NCBI GenBank assembly: GCA_003640385.1
Contig: RCAB01000033.1
Span: 212,706-276,705 of the forward strand
DNA: 64,000 nt
Direction of reading: 5' to 3'
Source of the DNA: Setaria digitata
Taxonomy: Eukaryota > Nematoda > Chromadorea > Rhabditida > Setariidae
Shown here: piece after piece, positions 36,531 through 53,240 of the stretch
Layout of the letters: each line of letters begins with the position of its first letter
How positions within the stretch are numbered: the stretch's first letter is position 1
Program-made: the position numbers and the translations under genes
The notes under the pieces: generated by a model
The model's input: the letters and a program-made list of their open reading frames with translations, nothing else
Told to the model about the DNA's origin: nothing
Database searches by the model: none

Positions 36531-39188
36531 AACGAATTATTTGAAAAATTTTTTCTTTTTTCTTCCATGTAAAATTGCATTATTTTCCGATGTTCCTGTA
36601 ACTTCGATGGGAGAAGCAACTGACAAAAAAGAGTTTTTACCAGATCTTCAGAAAGTAATAATATTATTACCGCGTCAGTTAATTCATGACACTTGGCTTT
36701 GACAAAACAATTTGTGTCGAAATTTGTTAAAGTAAGTCTAAATTTTACACTGAAATTTTCGTTTAAGGTCTATGATCTTTCAAAATGAAAAAAACATTTT
36801 TATTGACACAAAAACATAAAAATCAAGCCAGATGCATGAAAAATGAAAACGAAAAAATTTTTCTTCATTCCTTCCAGGTTACAACCAGAAGTTCACAAAT
36901 CATAGATAATTAAAATGAGCAACTAAGATGTCAATATCAGATTCTAATTGGTGATTCAATAGAAAATTCATTGGAAGCGGCTCTAGAAATTTCTGAATTT
37001 ATCTTATAAATGAAGCAAAACAGAAATTTGGTGTAATCTTCTGCATAATCAATTCAAATCTGCTTAATAACTAAATTGTTGAGTACGGTTTTCGATTTAT
37101 CTTCAAAAAATGGCGAACCCATAAAATTTTTATATCAAACTTAGCCAAGATTTTCATGTTCATTTGAAGTTTTGTTTAATAAATTAAAGGTATTTAAGAA
37201 GAATAGATTTCATACAAAACGTACAATTATGGCACTAGAGAAGTTGTTTGTTAAATCATCAGAGATTAAGGGAAACCCATACTTTCAATGAAGACCAAGT
37301 TAAAATGTTTCTGGTATATCAAACTAGTTCATTTTAAAACTTTTTCTGACACATTCCATGGTGAGGAGTTTATGAATGTTGGAGAAACCGAGTATTTTTT
37401 TTTTCTTTTCTTTTTTTTTGCTTTATATTTCAACACGCCATTGTGTTTTACAAGAAAGAAAAATTTTAACGAGGACGGATAAATGTAATGATGAATTAAA
37501 AACTAACTATAAAAATTGCAGAAGAAAAATGTGATTTTTTTGGGATTTCCATCAATTAACTTTGCTTTTAAGCAGAGCATTACTGAGAGCAGTATTTTGG
37601 ATAAATAATAAAAAACTTAGTTGATGCTAAAAGTCTAGAAATGATAATAAAAAAAAGACGTGACTGATATGTTCTTATAACTAGCGATTCTGTTTTCTGA
37701 AGTGGCACTTTAAAATGCATGCGGAATGCACTGTAGAGATGTTCCATAAATATAGTTTAACTAAGCATGGATGCTGTGCACTAATTAAAGAATTTCATAC
37801 ATTTCTCTTCCTTTATCACTACAAGAAAATTTGTGCTTGACATAAAGACACGATTAATCAGGAAGCGTTCTCATTCTACTGCAAAGTTGAAGAATAGTTT
37901 GTTTTTTTCAATCCCCAGGAAAAAGAAGATATATACACAAATTTTAAAATATATTTTTTATACCTCGGTATTTGTTCTGAATGAATTCTTATGGACACCC
38001 CATAGCAATGCATTGGCAGCTGAAAACAGTGATGCAGGAAATCCTCCACTTTTAAGTTCGCAGAAAAACTAGACCGCCAGGGATTTAATCAAAAATATCT
38101 AAAAAAGTAATCGTCCTACATCGGTTATGGAAGACTTCAAAGAGCACTAAGCTCTGCGTTGTCACAATTTAATATAAGCATCCTTTTTTCTTTAAACATT
38201 GAAGATTGTTGACGAGTAGAAGAAATATTCTTTTTTGTAGGGATAAAAAAACGGATAATTAATTAATGAAGCTTTTAATGCCATGCAGAATGAGTAATTG
38301 GATGATGAAGAAGGAACTGTTTTAACATGGGCAAAAGCAGAATGAGCATGGTTAATACAAAAAAAAACATTTTTCCCAGATTTATAAAAACGACGATATC
38401 TTTGTTTCGAATTATGTAACAATAACCACTTACATTCCATTTCGGTTAGGTGCGGCGATGCAAAAATTAGACAAACATATTTGAAAATTATTTGAAATCT
38501 TTTAATACCCAACAAATTAATAAGTGACTTCGAAGTTTTCTATTTAGAGGTGTTTCTGAAGTGAGCTATATCGAGACAGGAAAATATTCATCGTGACATA
38601 AGGGTAAAAGCTACTTTTTCTTTCGTAAAAAAAGAAAAAAGTTATAAAGAATTAAATATAATGACCCTTAAAAAACATGTCACCTGATCTTCCCTATTAG
38701 CAGAGAAGTAATGTTAATTGACAGGCTCTAAAAATTATGCTGAGAATTGATAGAAGAAGTTGTTAATAGACCAAAAATAATTTGGAATTTCTACCAGTAT
38801 TCAAAAGACAAAAAACTGTTCATATCACAGTTCGTTTATTGTTTTGCTACATCAAAATGCTTGTTACTGCATGTTTTAGTTACTGATTACGAAAAAAGAC
38901 ATTTAACTTCAACAAATTTATGCAGTTGGCTAGTTGATTTATGGCACAATTGATCAAATCTGAACAAAAAGTTAAATCTATAGAAACATCGAGAAATGCA
39001 CCCGTATTAAGTTCTATTGAAAACTATGACTACAACATTTGTCTGCCAACTTTTACTTAATTTGTAGTTTTTTTTCCGCGATTAAATTACTAGCTGTTAT
39101 TTCACTTAAAGAATCTATTTCATGTTGCTTTGCTTATTACTTTATATAAACTGATAACCCTAGGTCATAAAAATAACAAATAAATGCA
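36531..39188. other. Intergenic: ANL gene promoter side and TWK channel 3' flank
   Basis: No supported gene was found. A 107-codon minus ORF at 38192-38515 has no start context, splice support or recognisable motif. Confidence 0.4.
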
Positions 39189-42100
39189 TCACACATCAGT
39201 TTCTTTAAGCAATATAGGTACAATAACAGCAACATCACTCGTTGATGGTACCAGCAGACGATGGATGCAGTTTGTACGTCGATGAAACATACGACAGTAT
39301 TTTCCACCTGGTTTATCATAACTCTTGTTCTGCATAATATATCCATCTTTTTCCGTAATATCACCAGGAAGTATCTAAACTTCACTTTTTAATAACTACC
39401 ATACTGACAAAGCAGAAGATTTTAGATTACAATAAACTTGAAAAGGCTGTAAAATTCATTAATATATCAAGTGGAAGTTCAAAAATTACTTTGATATTAT
39501 TGCTTTTCACTAAACGCTGCACTGTTGGACTCAGTGGTTCATATAATATATTCTTCTGTTGATACTGCAAATCAGCTAATATATAATCGACACCCAGTTC
39601 ACGAGCTTGCCTTTGATTCAGTACTGCCCCGCGGACTTGAACCAATTTACCGCCAGCTGTTCTGATAACTTCAATGCCGGTATGTTTAAGTAAATGTTCA
39701 CCGGCTTGTAAACCTCTAAAATAAAATATTAACGAACTCTAAAAGCTTTCCTCCTGGAATAGAAATGAATTCTCTGCACAATGCTTCATGGAAAAGCACA
39801 GAATATCCATTTAAGAAATTTTAAATCATAAATAGCTGCAGTAATATAACACACGTCATTACAGCTCCTTTCGCCCCTTCCATTTTCGTTCCTAAATAAT
39901 GAATTTTCCGAATATACTCAGTACCAGCGAGGTCGATACACATTGTAGCTCTGCAAACAGCATTGTTCAAATAAATCTCACAAAATTTCTTCGCATACTA
40001 TTCCGGTTAAGAACAAAATGAACATGAAACTCACAGAGCCAAACCCAAGATGATGTAGGCCATTGTGAAAAACATATACATTTGCTCAGTTGGTACAATG
40101 TCGCCAAAACCTGTTCAAAGCATATTATATTTAATGTGAAGAAATAAATGAAGATATGAAAATTTTCCTTTACGCGGGTAAAACTCACCAACTGTGGCCA
40201 TTGTAATGAAGCAGAAGTAGAAAGCATCAAAATACTGCCATCCCTCCCATGCTCGAAACAGTAAACCGCCTATTGCTGTATATGCGACTAATACAAATAG
40301 TACCATTACAACAGGAATACGCAATTCATCCTGGAAACGGTAAAGAATTATTTTATTACTCATTGTATTTGATCTCACTTCTATTTCTACAAAATTACTG
40401 TCCCAATTTGGCGGAGGGCGTTCACTGCTTTACAGTACAGGAAATGTTTGAGATAAAGGAATGTCCCTATAACCATTCTTTTTTTTTCAGAAATGCTACG
40501 CTCACAACAATATTCTAGAAGCAAATAGTTATGGTCAAATTACTTCATAATTTATTGCATTCTTCTGAAACAACCGCGCGAACACAATCATAAAAGCCAA
40601 ACACGCAAAGAAATTTCCGGTGAAAACATCCACTTATCTGAAACAAAGCACATAAACATACCTCACAACTCGATTCTGAATCACTTTCAATGCTATTTAG
40701 ATTCATACTTCCAGCTTTTGTTGATACAGAGCTACTCTGTGCAGAGGAACTACGATCTCGATAATGATGTGATATTCGTCGTGACTGTCTGCGCACCTAG
40801 AATTCCAAATATTCGGCAGCATATAAATTTCTGAATAAGAAATTTAAATTTGATGAAACTGTTGTGAGTTAATTTATGCTTAATGAGCTTATTTGAGACA
40901 CAAATATCCTAACCTTGCGTTTGAAAGTCCGATAGGTTCGGTAGAGAAAACTCAAAAAATCGGACAAAAATTTGCCTATATCTGCTATCGTGACCAAAAG
41001 TAGCGGTATACCAAACAAAGCAAAACATATACATGCAATACGGCCAAACTGTGTTGCTGGTACCAAGTTGCCATATCCTTGGAATGTAAAGCTGTTCTTT
41101 CGAATGAAAATTTCCAAAAATTATGAAAGCATTATCAGTATGATCCAGTAGCTCATATAATCAGCGGAGGAAAATTACATCTCTCGTGAGAGTCCTTTGC
41201 TCCACCCGATTAACATATGTTGTTTTAATATATTATGTTTTCGCTTATTATAATGATATTTGGAACTCAAAAGCACCAAAAGTTTTTTTATGTTTAAAAC
41301 AAGTAAATAATACACTGAAACAATCAAATGTCTGAAATGTGAAGAGTGAAATATTACCAATAGTGGTAATGACAGTTGTAGCGAAAAAAATACTGTTTGC
41401 ATAAGTCCATAGCATAGCATCACCATTTGTTTTATTTAATAAGTGATTCTCGTTGACAAACTGATTTCGGTATGCTTCAAACATCGCGAGCACCAGCGAT
41501 TCGAAATACTGCTGTCCAATTAAATCAAAAGATTCGCGTGTAAATAAACTATCACCAGCAACAGTTAAATTCCAAATCATATCATGGAAATCTTTTCGTA
41601 AGCCAAAAATTGCTCGTAATTCGCGATCTCGAGTCTACAGTTTGGAACGGAAAGGAAATTTAAAGATAAAACAGCTCAGTTAAAGTCAACAGATGTTCAT
41701 TTTTAAATGGGATACTTAGAAAAACGGAGGGAAGAATTCTACACATTATAAAATAAATAATCGTAAAATACTTGCAATTAAATTTCACACAACTCTTCAT
41801 GCCGTTTAGTACATTTTGAAGATATTAGAAGGTAATTCGATTTTGTTTTTTAAGCCACACTATACACGACCTAACTATAATTTAACTTCTTCCTTTTGTA
41901 ACAGAATTAAGAATAAAGAGTCGTCTTGCAATCAAAGACCACTTAAATTGGAAGGTTAAACTCTAATCGTGATTGATAATTTTGGAAGTAATTCAAATTC
42001 TAAGCCTATTAACGACTGATAATGGAGATATTATATCACGGAATTCCAAAGCGTAGTTATGTAGCGATTTTGTGGCTAATGTGATATCTACATATATTAT

Positions 42101-44027
42101 GCAAAAAACATTTTAAGGATATCGAAAAGCCATTGTTAAGGTTTGTATTAAAGTTTGAGTATTGTTACTATAAGCGAAATTACTCACTGCAGCGTTTTCG
42201 AACATAAAAATCTACTTGCTTTAAGCATGAGTTACGTGGAAACATTTTATTTGCAGCTTACTTCGAGTTCATTTGGTGCTTCCAGATAATGAAAGATTAT
42301 GGCACCAATCAGAAGATATACAATAAGCAGCACAACCAGACCAACATGAGGTAAAATCATTCGAGCATACTGCAATTGTAATCACTTACTTTTCTTCTAA
42401 AAACTGTGAAAAGAAATTTTAAATTAACTAGATTAACAAAAACGTTGTTGCCGCTTGCCATAATTTTGCCCAGTGATCTTTTAGCTACAAAAGGTACCCA
42501 AAAATTAGATATAATTAAAACTAAAAATAAACATGCCATAATTGTCTTGGCTTGTGCACCGGATTGTTCGGTGACTGACTCGTCGTCTGACAATGGCGGA
42601 CCAGCTGTCGTAAGATCCATTTCCATCGGTATTTCATCATCGTTTGAACTTTTTCCTGATTCTGATCTCTGAAATATTTCTTGAGTTATTGATGAATCAA
42701 CTGTATGCAGAATTAATGAAAAGCAATTTTCTTTTTTTTTGCTCATTGTATTTTAAAGAAATAGTAGCTAATCACTAGTTAATAAGATGCAAGCGGTATT
42801 TTGAAAACTAATTCATTTAAAAATGTTAGGTACTTCAGTCAGAAAGTCATAATTTAGAATACAAAGACCGAAAACACATTTTATTAAAGAATGTCTGCAC
42901 CATTCTTCAGAAAGATCTGTATTTGAACAGCTAATTATGTGATACAACACCCCAAATGTCGATATAAGGATTACTACAATACTTGTGAACTAAAGAACTA
43001 GCGATTTGTTTTGTTGTCTTTCGAGTACCTGTACTGGATCTAAGCGATATTGCAATGTCTACAAGTAAATCAAATTTGGGTGATTTACTAAAGAACAAAA
43101 TTTTACTCTTGGATTTTGCTCCTAAAGAACTACAAAAAGAAATTACTTCGGAAAAGAATAAAGTTTGCGCAGCTTTTTTTTTCCGATTTCTAATTGCTAT
43201 AATAACAACTGTAAGCGTTAAAAAAAATCACAGTTTTTAGGAAAGAACATTACATGCAAATTTTAAAAAGCATTATTAGCACAAAAATCCAAGAGTAAGA
43301 ATCCAAGATGTTTCACAAAATGTTTCGCAACCAGCTTTTCAGCATTTTTGTAATTGTATAGTTTCATAATTTTTATCCTCTGTGAGTTGAGATGATTCAT
43401 GAATAGCAATAATTCCATTATACTAGAAGAAAATATTAATTACTGTTCATAAATATATATAAACATACACATTATATTGATTCATATCACTTCATATGCT
43501 TAAAAAAAAGAAAATAAAATTGATTAATAAAATATTTAATGTGTGCATATGTATATTGTATACTGCATATTGGTTGTTTTGCAGTGCTTTTGCTTTTAAC
43601 CTCAACTCAGTCATAATTACCTACTGAATTCAAGCATATGTAACGGAGGAAAAGAAACTAATGAGGTTTTTTTTTAATAACCAATGGTGAACAGTGAAAA
43701 GCTAGCGCTAAATTCAATTTCTTTATCCCAGATGGAAATTATTGTGTAGGTATGACTATCCATATGCATTTTGCAAAACTTATGGATGCTATAGCTGGTC
43801 ATAATTCGGCACATTCGAAGATCATTGGAGGAAAAGTATATTCCGGAAAAAGGAGAAATTAAGAATAAAAGACTACTCATACTAATAAGAACCGCTCGGA
43901 AAACTAGCATCCAAAAGTTAAGAAAGAAAAATCATTGAATTATGAAGAGGATAGTAAACAAAACAGCTAAACAGCAACTTACGAGGTCAAATTCGTCATT
44001 CTGCACGAAGATAGTATCACGCCTCAT
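39189..44027 (-). CDS. Two-pore-domain potassium channel (TWK/KCNK family)
   Basis: The start exon is 43983-44027 (MRRDTIFVQNDEFDL). It joins in phase to the exon starting at 42668 (acidic, RSESGKSSNDDEIP). Then come TM1 (about 42260-42370, MILPHVGLVVLLIVYLLIG), the extracellular cap and pore helix (about 41340-41640), the first filter split across an intron as TTIG|YGN, TM2, a serine-rich cytosolic loop (40678-40798), TM3, the second filter TVG|FGD, TM4 and a C-terminal tail ending LLKETDV at 39189. Both filters (TIGYG and TVGFG) are intact, so a working K+-selective leak channel is predicted. Each subunit has four spans and two pore loops; dimers conduct. The exact orthologue among the many nematode TWK channels cannot be told. 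A short intron of 48 nt (near 42490-42540) is proposed to remove a false hydrophobic stretch; that junction is the least certain. Confidence 0.85.
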
Positions 44028-44210
44028 TACAGTGGATGTTTAATTATACATGAAAGGATCGACGAATGACGCAACCGAGGAAGAACATATTACTACAGCA
44101 CACTCTTCCTATCAACAGCTGTCCACAAGTCCAGCCTAAGCAAAACATTACTGCAGTCGAAGGAACTTGTTAGCATTTTGTTCCATCATTTAGTTTATCG
44201 AACTCACCTT

Positions 44211-44275
44211 CACTGCGTCTGTTTGGCTGTTATCCTCATGTTGATCTGTTGATTTGATATCACTCACTGCTACAG
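44211..44275 (-). CDS. Candidate alternative 5' exon of the TWK gene
   Basis: An exon-like stretch after a GCTGTAG acceptor reads VSDIKSTDQHEDNSQTDAVK and ends at GTGAGT in phase 0. That is the same phase as the first exon at 43983, so it could splice to the exon at 42668. No start codon for it was found; it would need a further upstream exon. Confidence 0.35.
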
Positions 44276-44336
44276 CATTTCAAAGGTGTTATTTTGGATA
44301 TAAAGTTCATCAAATACTTTCACTGCTTATCATTAT

Positions 44337-44570
44337 TTATATTTCCTGTGCGCGTCTCTCAAACCAAGCATAATCATCCAATTCATAATCAGCTGGTTTT
44401 TTAGAAAGCCAATATTCACTCTTTCTATATCCAGAACATCTATGCCAGACTTCAAAAGGCATTTCAAATGTTCTCCCCTTTTTCATTTCTGCTTTGAATC
44501 TAGTACAGTTAATGGAGTAGAATAAGCAGCAGGTTAAGACCTGCAAACTCCACATGAGCATTACTTTCAT
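44337..44570 (-). CDS. Small protein with signal peptide, unknown family
   Basis: A single open frame of 77 codons begins MKVMLMWSLQVLTCCLFYSI, a typical signal peptide or N-terminal anchor. The rest is charged and rich in aromatic residues (EMPFEVWHRCSGYRKSEYW, DDYAWFERRAQEI). Only one cysteine remains after the predicted cleavage site region besides the one near it, so it is not a cysteine-rich toxin or ShK type. It lies in the same direction as and just upstream of the TWK gene. No intron is needed. I do not recognise it; an exported or mitochondrial small protein are both possible. Confidence 0.5.
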   Translation of the reverse strand: MKVMLMWSLQVLTCCLFYSINCTRFKAEMKKGRTFEMPFEVWHRCSGYRKSEYWLSKKPADYELDDYAWFERRAQEI

Positions 44571-46370
44571 TCATAATAACTGGATGAGCATAACTGAAAA
44601 TTACAGTTACGTAAAAGATAGTACATAGGTTTTCAAACTGGATAGTTAACCAAACTGTACAGATTAAGCATTTTCTTGTCTTTACTCACTTTTATTCCCT
44701 TGAATCAGAAATTTGAAAAAATATGCTGTAAGATACACAGTCTGTACAAGTGGCATACATTTTCATATTTTTCCATCCATACAATCAAAGAAGCTTACGA
44801 TGGCGGTGCAAAAAACGACTACAGATGAATAGAAGTTAAAACTGGCATTGAAGGAATATATTTTTCTAAAAAATTGCCAGGACTTAATAACTGGAACGAA
44901 GAATGAAAACTTCTGAACAATACTGTTATTCTGCAATCTAAAAATTTGTTACAAAGACGGAATCTAAAAAAGTCAAGTCATTACACAAGAAATTTGCAAG
45001 CATAAAGCATTACTATAACACAAGATCAAGAAGCGGCAGTTTGTTCATTATCCTTCATTTCATAATCTGCATCAAGCAAACTGAGGGAACGGCCATGTTT
45101 ATTTAACAATACAACAAATCCAGACTTACATTTTGTAGTAATAAACCTCCTTCAGAGGAGTCCCATAGGCAGGAAAATCGATAGCGACAAACTTGGTAAA
45201 AAATTAGTCTTCTGCTTTTCTAACTAAGTTGACATCAACTTCGCTCGCAAAATTAGCTCAGCCACTATTTGAAACCCTACCTCAGGCTTCCCTTCTACTG
45301 AAATGTTTGCGGACTATGATGACTTCAACCAATTTACGTACATGTAGTTCAACAAAATTGAATCCGCCAACCCTTCATCCCTCCTTTAAACCCAAACTTG
45401 CAAAAACTTTAGACTTCCAGAGTACCTAATTTAGTCGTAATATTTATTAGAGATGATGCCTCTGGAAAGAGAATAATACGACTTTTTGAATCTCTAAGAC
45501 ATCTGTAAATGTGTAGAACTAAATAAGTAAATAACCACGTGAACAGCACAATTTATTCTAAACTAAAGATATAATTTACGCAAATTATAAGCATGACCAC
45601 AGAAGATTCAGCTAAATTCACAATATTTATGGAAATTATCGCCTTCATAATCGTAGTAATAATTTTTTTTAATAATTCATAATCATAAGGATTAAAGAAA
45701 TCAATTTTCCCTACAAATTTTTCGAAGCAAAATTTTTAAAAACTACTATAATAAAACAGACAGCGAAGCAGACTAATACAAATCTTCCTTCCTCCTTCCC
45801 TCTTACCTTTCGAAAATATTTGTATCAGTTTTCTAAAATCTGTGAGAGATACAAGACATAAATAGCAAAAAAATAAAAAATAAAATAAAAGCAAAGGACG
45901 AATAGATTCTAATATAGTCGTAGAAAGCACAAAATCTAGAGCTCTGACAGTGAATTGCATAGAATCACTGCCAACGGGCTGAGAAATGGAACAGGATTCA
46001 TAATTTATAAGATCAAGACTTCTATTGAAAAATATCATTAACGAAAAAATGGAAACAATTTTTGGGAAATATATAACAAGAAAAAACAAATTAGCTGTTT
46101 ATAGTCAAATAGACAAAAGCGATGAAATGGTAAAGTTAAAGAGAACACGTTAATATATTGACGAAACAGAAAAATGAAAAAAAATAACGAACAGAAAAAT
46201 GAATAAATTACAGGAAAAATTAAGATGAAAAAATTTAAGAAATTAAGATAAACGCAATGGAACGAAAAATTAAATTTCAAAGACAAATAAGCGAAAAAAG
46301 AGCATGAGTTTTTTAAAAATGAATCTTCAAATCATGATCACAGGAATCTCTTGTAATAAAAATAAGTAAT
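44571..46370. other. Intergenic between AP-2 mu and the small secreted-type gene
   Basis: No supported exon was found. ORFs at 45229-45429 (+) and 45736-46286 (-) are low-complexity and lack splice or motif support. Confidence 0.4.
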
Positions 46371-49874
<3,504 letters not shown>

Positions 49875-52673
49875 CACTAATTATGCACATATGCACAATA
49901 ATGAGGATGCAGGGTTAAATATTTTAAAGCTCTGTAATAATAAAGGACTTGTTCGTTTAGAATGTGAAGGAAATAAGTATTTGAATTTATTAACATAGCT
50001 ATAAATGAGAATAAGTGGCATGCTGCAATTCCAGTACAAGAAATTTAACGAACCCACTTACAAGCGATTCCTGAAATTCGTGCCGGCACCCAAAAAAGCT
50101 ATCTGACTGAAGTTTTGGACAGACTGAACTTATGTAAACATTCCTAAAAGATATCACATGGAAAATAAAAGTTGGTGAAGGAAGAAGCTCCTAGAGAATA
50201 TGAATGCTCAGTCCGGTAAAAAATTGCAGGATGTTCAGAAGCTCCGTCGTCCAGTACGGCACGCTTCTTCTACACCACTCCACATGGCGTCGCCAAGTAG
50301 TACAACTCGATACCCCAAGCAGCTTCATTTCAGTTGCAATGAAAACCAAGCCCACTAGCAAAAGCCAAGCCTAACAATACCACTTCGGAACTGTTGTCCC
50401 TGAACAGGTGCATTGTTTTGGCTATATATCTCTAAACCAGTTGGTACGATAGTATGAGAGTTTCAGGATTGTTTATTGAAATTGTAGCCTTTAGCACTTT
50501 CAAAAGTGCCTTGTGAAAATGCTATTAAAGGGGGCGCGACCTTTTTAATGAATTTTTTTACGAGGACGAGTCCAATGACGTCTGGTTGTTTTTATGGGAA
50601 AACGAAGAGCAGCAGAGTAGTATTCTTTTACGATGCAAATTCTTTTCAAAACACGCCTTCAATCTCACCCTTGTATGGACAAAGAGGTAGCAACCGTTGT
50701 ACTTAGTGGTAATTCTTAAGCTGATGACATTCTCCCATGTTAGCTGTTGTTCGAGAGCAAAGGTAAAAGCTATGGATAGTTTTTGAGGAAACAATTAATA
50801 AACCTTAGAACAAGTTTGTTTCCACTGCTGAGCATGTGCAATAAACTGAAATGAGTACAAGTTGTCTTCTACTCTTTCTGGTGTATAACGATTGCATGAA
50901 GTATTTTAAAGGGCATTTTTCGCTTCCGTCTTCAAATAAATACTTTAGATAGAAATGTAAGCGAGTTATAAAGAAGAGGTAAAATGCCTTCAAAAATTAT
51001 TCAAGATTAAGCAGAGCAGATTGGCAGAACAATTGGTCTCATGAATTTTATTGGCTTCAAGATTTAGCCTTGCCGGACGCTATGACAAATTAATTCACAG
51101 CTTGTATAAAAATGATAATTAACAGTTGGAAAACATCCCAATGAAAATCTAAAAATATCATGTCGCTTGTCAAGTTTTTTTTTGAAATATACGTAAATAA
51201 TGGAAGTTTAGGTGCAAGAGACTCATGGTTTTTTGAGCTTGTATTCTTAGCTAGATACTATCAAAAGTGAAAAATATAACAAGCTTGATTTTCGTAGCTG
51301 TAATCAATCAATGTCTAATTGATGTGTAGTCGGTTCAAAAGAAATGGCTCTATACGTAGCTCTATTCTTCGCATTCTTTGTAGTGATGATGTATACAGTA
51401 CTGAGGATTAAAGTGAAGAAATTGTTATGACATAAGGATTTGATAAATTGGAAAAATACGTTGAATCAGCCTACAACCTATGCGAATGAAGTTAGTAATC
51501 AACCATTAATCACATTATTTTCAGTTTTATCAACCACCACTTACCGTTGATAATAAAAAGATGAGTTGTTCAAAATTTTTTCTCAAAACAGCATAAATCC
51601 GTTTCGTCATTTCGCAAGTTTTCTTTTAACCCACGTCTGCAGGATATAACATGAATCCTCCGGCTTAAAGGATATCGAATTTCAGTTATTTGTAAGCAGC
51701 TATATCCTCATTGAAATAACCTAATCAATAAGTTCCAGAAGTCAACATAGTGCTGATGGTTCGAAAAATTTTGTTTTATAAATATAAATAACTTTATCGA
51801 AATATTATTTAAAGAATATCATTTTTCCACTTCCATCATCATAGCGCACTTTTGATTAGTGTCGGAGAAAAGTAAACAACACGGAAATTCTATTTCGATA
51901 TCAGGTTGTCATGCAAAAGCATATCAAAGAGCTTTCATATATATAACTTACAATGTTGATAGGTTATGTAGCCAGTGCTTCGATCAGAAATCATTATTAT
52001 TAAGCGACTAATCTCTCTCCCGTGTTCAGTTTGAAGATTTCACTCATGTTGCTGGGCTTTCCAATAAGCGATACATTCTGTTTAATGCTCAAGTATTCTG
52101 GCGAGTAATTCACAGTTCCAGAACTCCGAGTTCCTCAAACTTCGAGTTTCTGTATCTTGGCTTGACAATTTTTCATTTCTCCCTAGTTGCTTTCTGATGT
52201 GCTTTGCCTCTAACACGAAATGAAATGAGGTAATGGATTTTTCTCACTTACTATCCATAGTTTTATAAGCATCATCATGGCAATGGAATCAATCTCAGCA
52301 GTCATTACTGTCTTTCTTACATTTATGAGAACTGCATTAATTTCCAATCATTTCCTGTCGTTTCCAACTTCTGAACAGTTGTAGTGGATGTCACACCACA
52401 TTCTTTTTGCGTTTCCTATTCATATTTCTCCGTGTAACAGTCAGTTTTATTTAACGATATACCGCTTACATGCCTGCACTTCAAAGCAAATGCCCAATAA
52501 CTACGAGAAGCTTAGCTCTACAAATATAGTCCTGACCACGTTTTGTCTGCTGTATTTGTGCCTCTCAAACTTTTCCAGTATCAGATATAATCTTGATAGT
52601 ATCATAGTGAAATTTAAGAACAGTATGAAATTAGCAGTTGATATAGCGTTAATAAAATTCTAGATCAAGTACA
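49875..52673. other. Intergenic upstream of AP-2 mu
   Basis: No supported gene was found on either strand. Overlapping short ORFs at 50506-50993 lack motifs and splice support. Confidence 0.35.
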
Positions 52674-53240
52674 TCATGTTGGGCTAGCAAGGATATTAAC
52701 ATCGTAATTTTTGAAACGATCAAGTGTGGCACGGCTAATTTTCTTCTTATACAAGGAGCAGTTTAGGTCAGTAGCAAACCGTTCGATATTTTTTAGTAAA
52801 TTATCAGGGAAATTATTTTGACAAGTTAATCTGAGATCACAAACTTCTAATAAAGTATTTGCTATATGCAATAAAAATTATGTCGAAGCATTGAATGCGT
52901 AATCTTTAAAAAAATCTGAGGGAAAAAATATATCTAGTAATATTAATTGTATGATGAAGATGTCTTTCTGAATTCAATTTCACTCACTTTACTATTTTTT
53001 CTAATTCGATTTGAGTATGGAATCAAAATTCGAAATTAACTGATGGTTGACAGGTCTATGCTGATTTAAATTTATTTTATGTAAAACTTCCAGGGATGTC
53101 TTATTTGTACTAATAGAAAATCTGCCTATCAAATCTTTTATTTTCATAGGAAGAGCATAACTAGTTTCTGGAAAATAATGTGGAGACAAAGGCTTAAAAG
53201 CTGTTCGGATATCAATAATCTTCAAAAAAAAAAAGCAGTT
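52674..53240 (-). CDS. Unassigned exons of a possible small gene
   Basis: After a poly-pyrimidine acceptor at about 53225 an open frame reads IIDIRTAFKPLSPHYFPETS and on to FDSILKSN-stop (53001). A second piece after a CATATAG acceptor (about 52855) reads ANTLLEVCDLRLTCQNNFP and ends NILASPT-stop at 52674. Residue make-up is coding-like, but no donor joining them in phase was found and no start was seen. The family is not recognised. Confidence 0.25.

Noticed and set aside
38192..38515. 107-codon minus ORF
   Set aside because: No recognisable motif, no splice context, and residue make-up expected from AT-rich sequence.
42480..42540. Extra membrane span in the TWK N-terminus (IMACLFLVLIISNFW)
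   Set aside because: A 48-nt intron with GTTTAT donor and TTTTGTAG acceptor removes it and keeps the frame; the family has no span before TM1.
45229..45429. 66-codon plus ORF rich in Ser and Thr
   Set aside because: No start context, splice sites or family resemblance.
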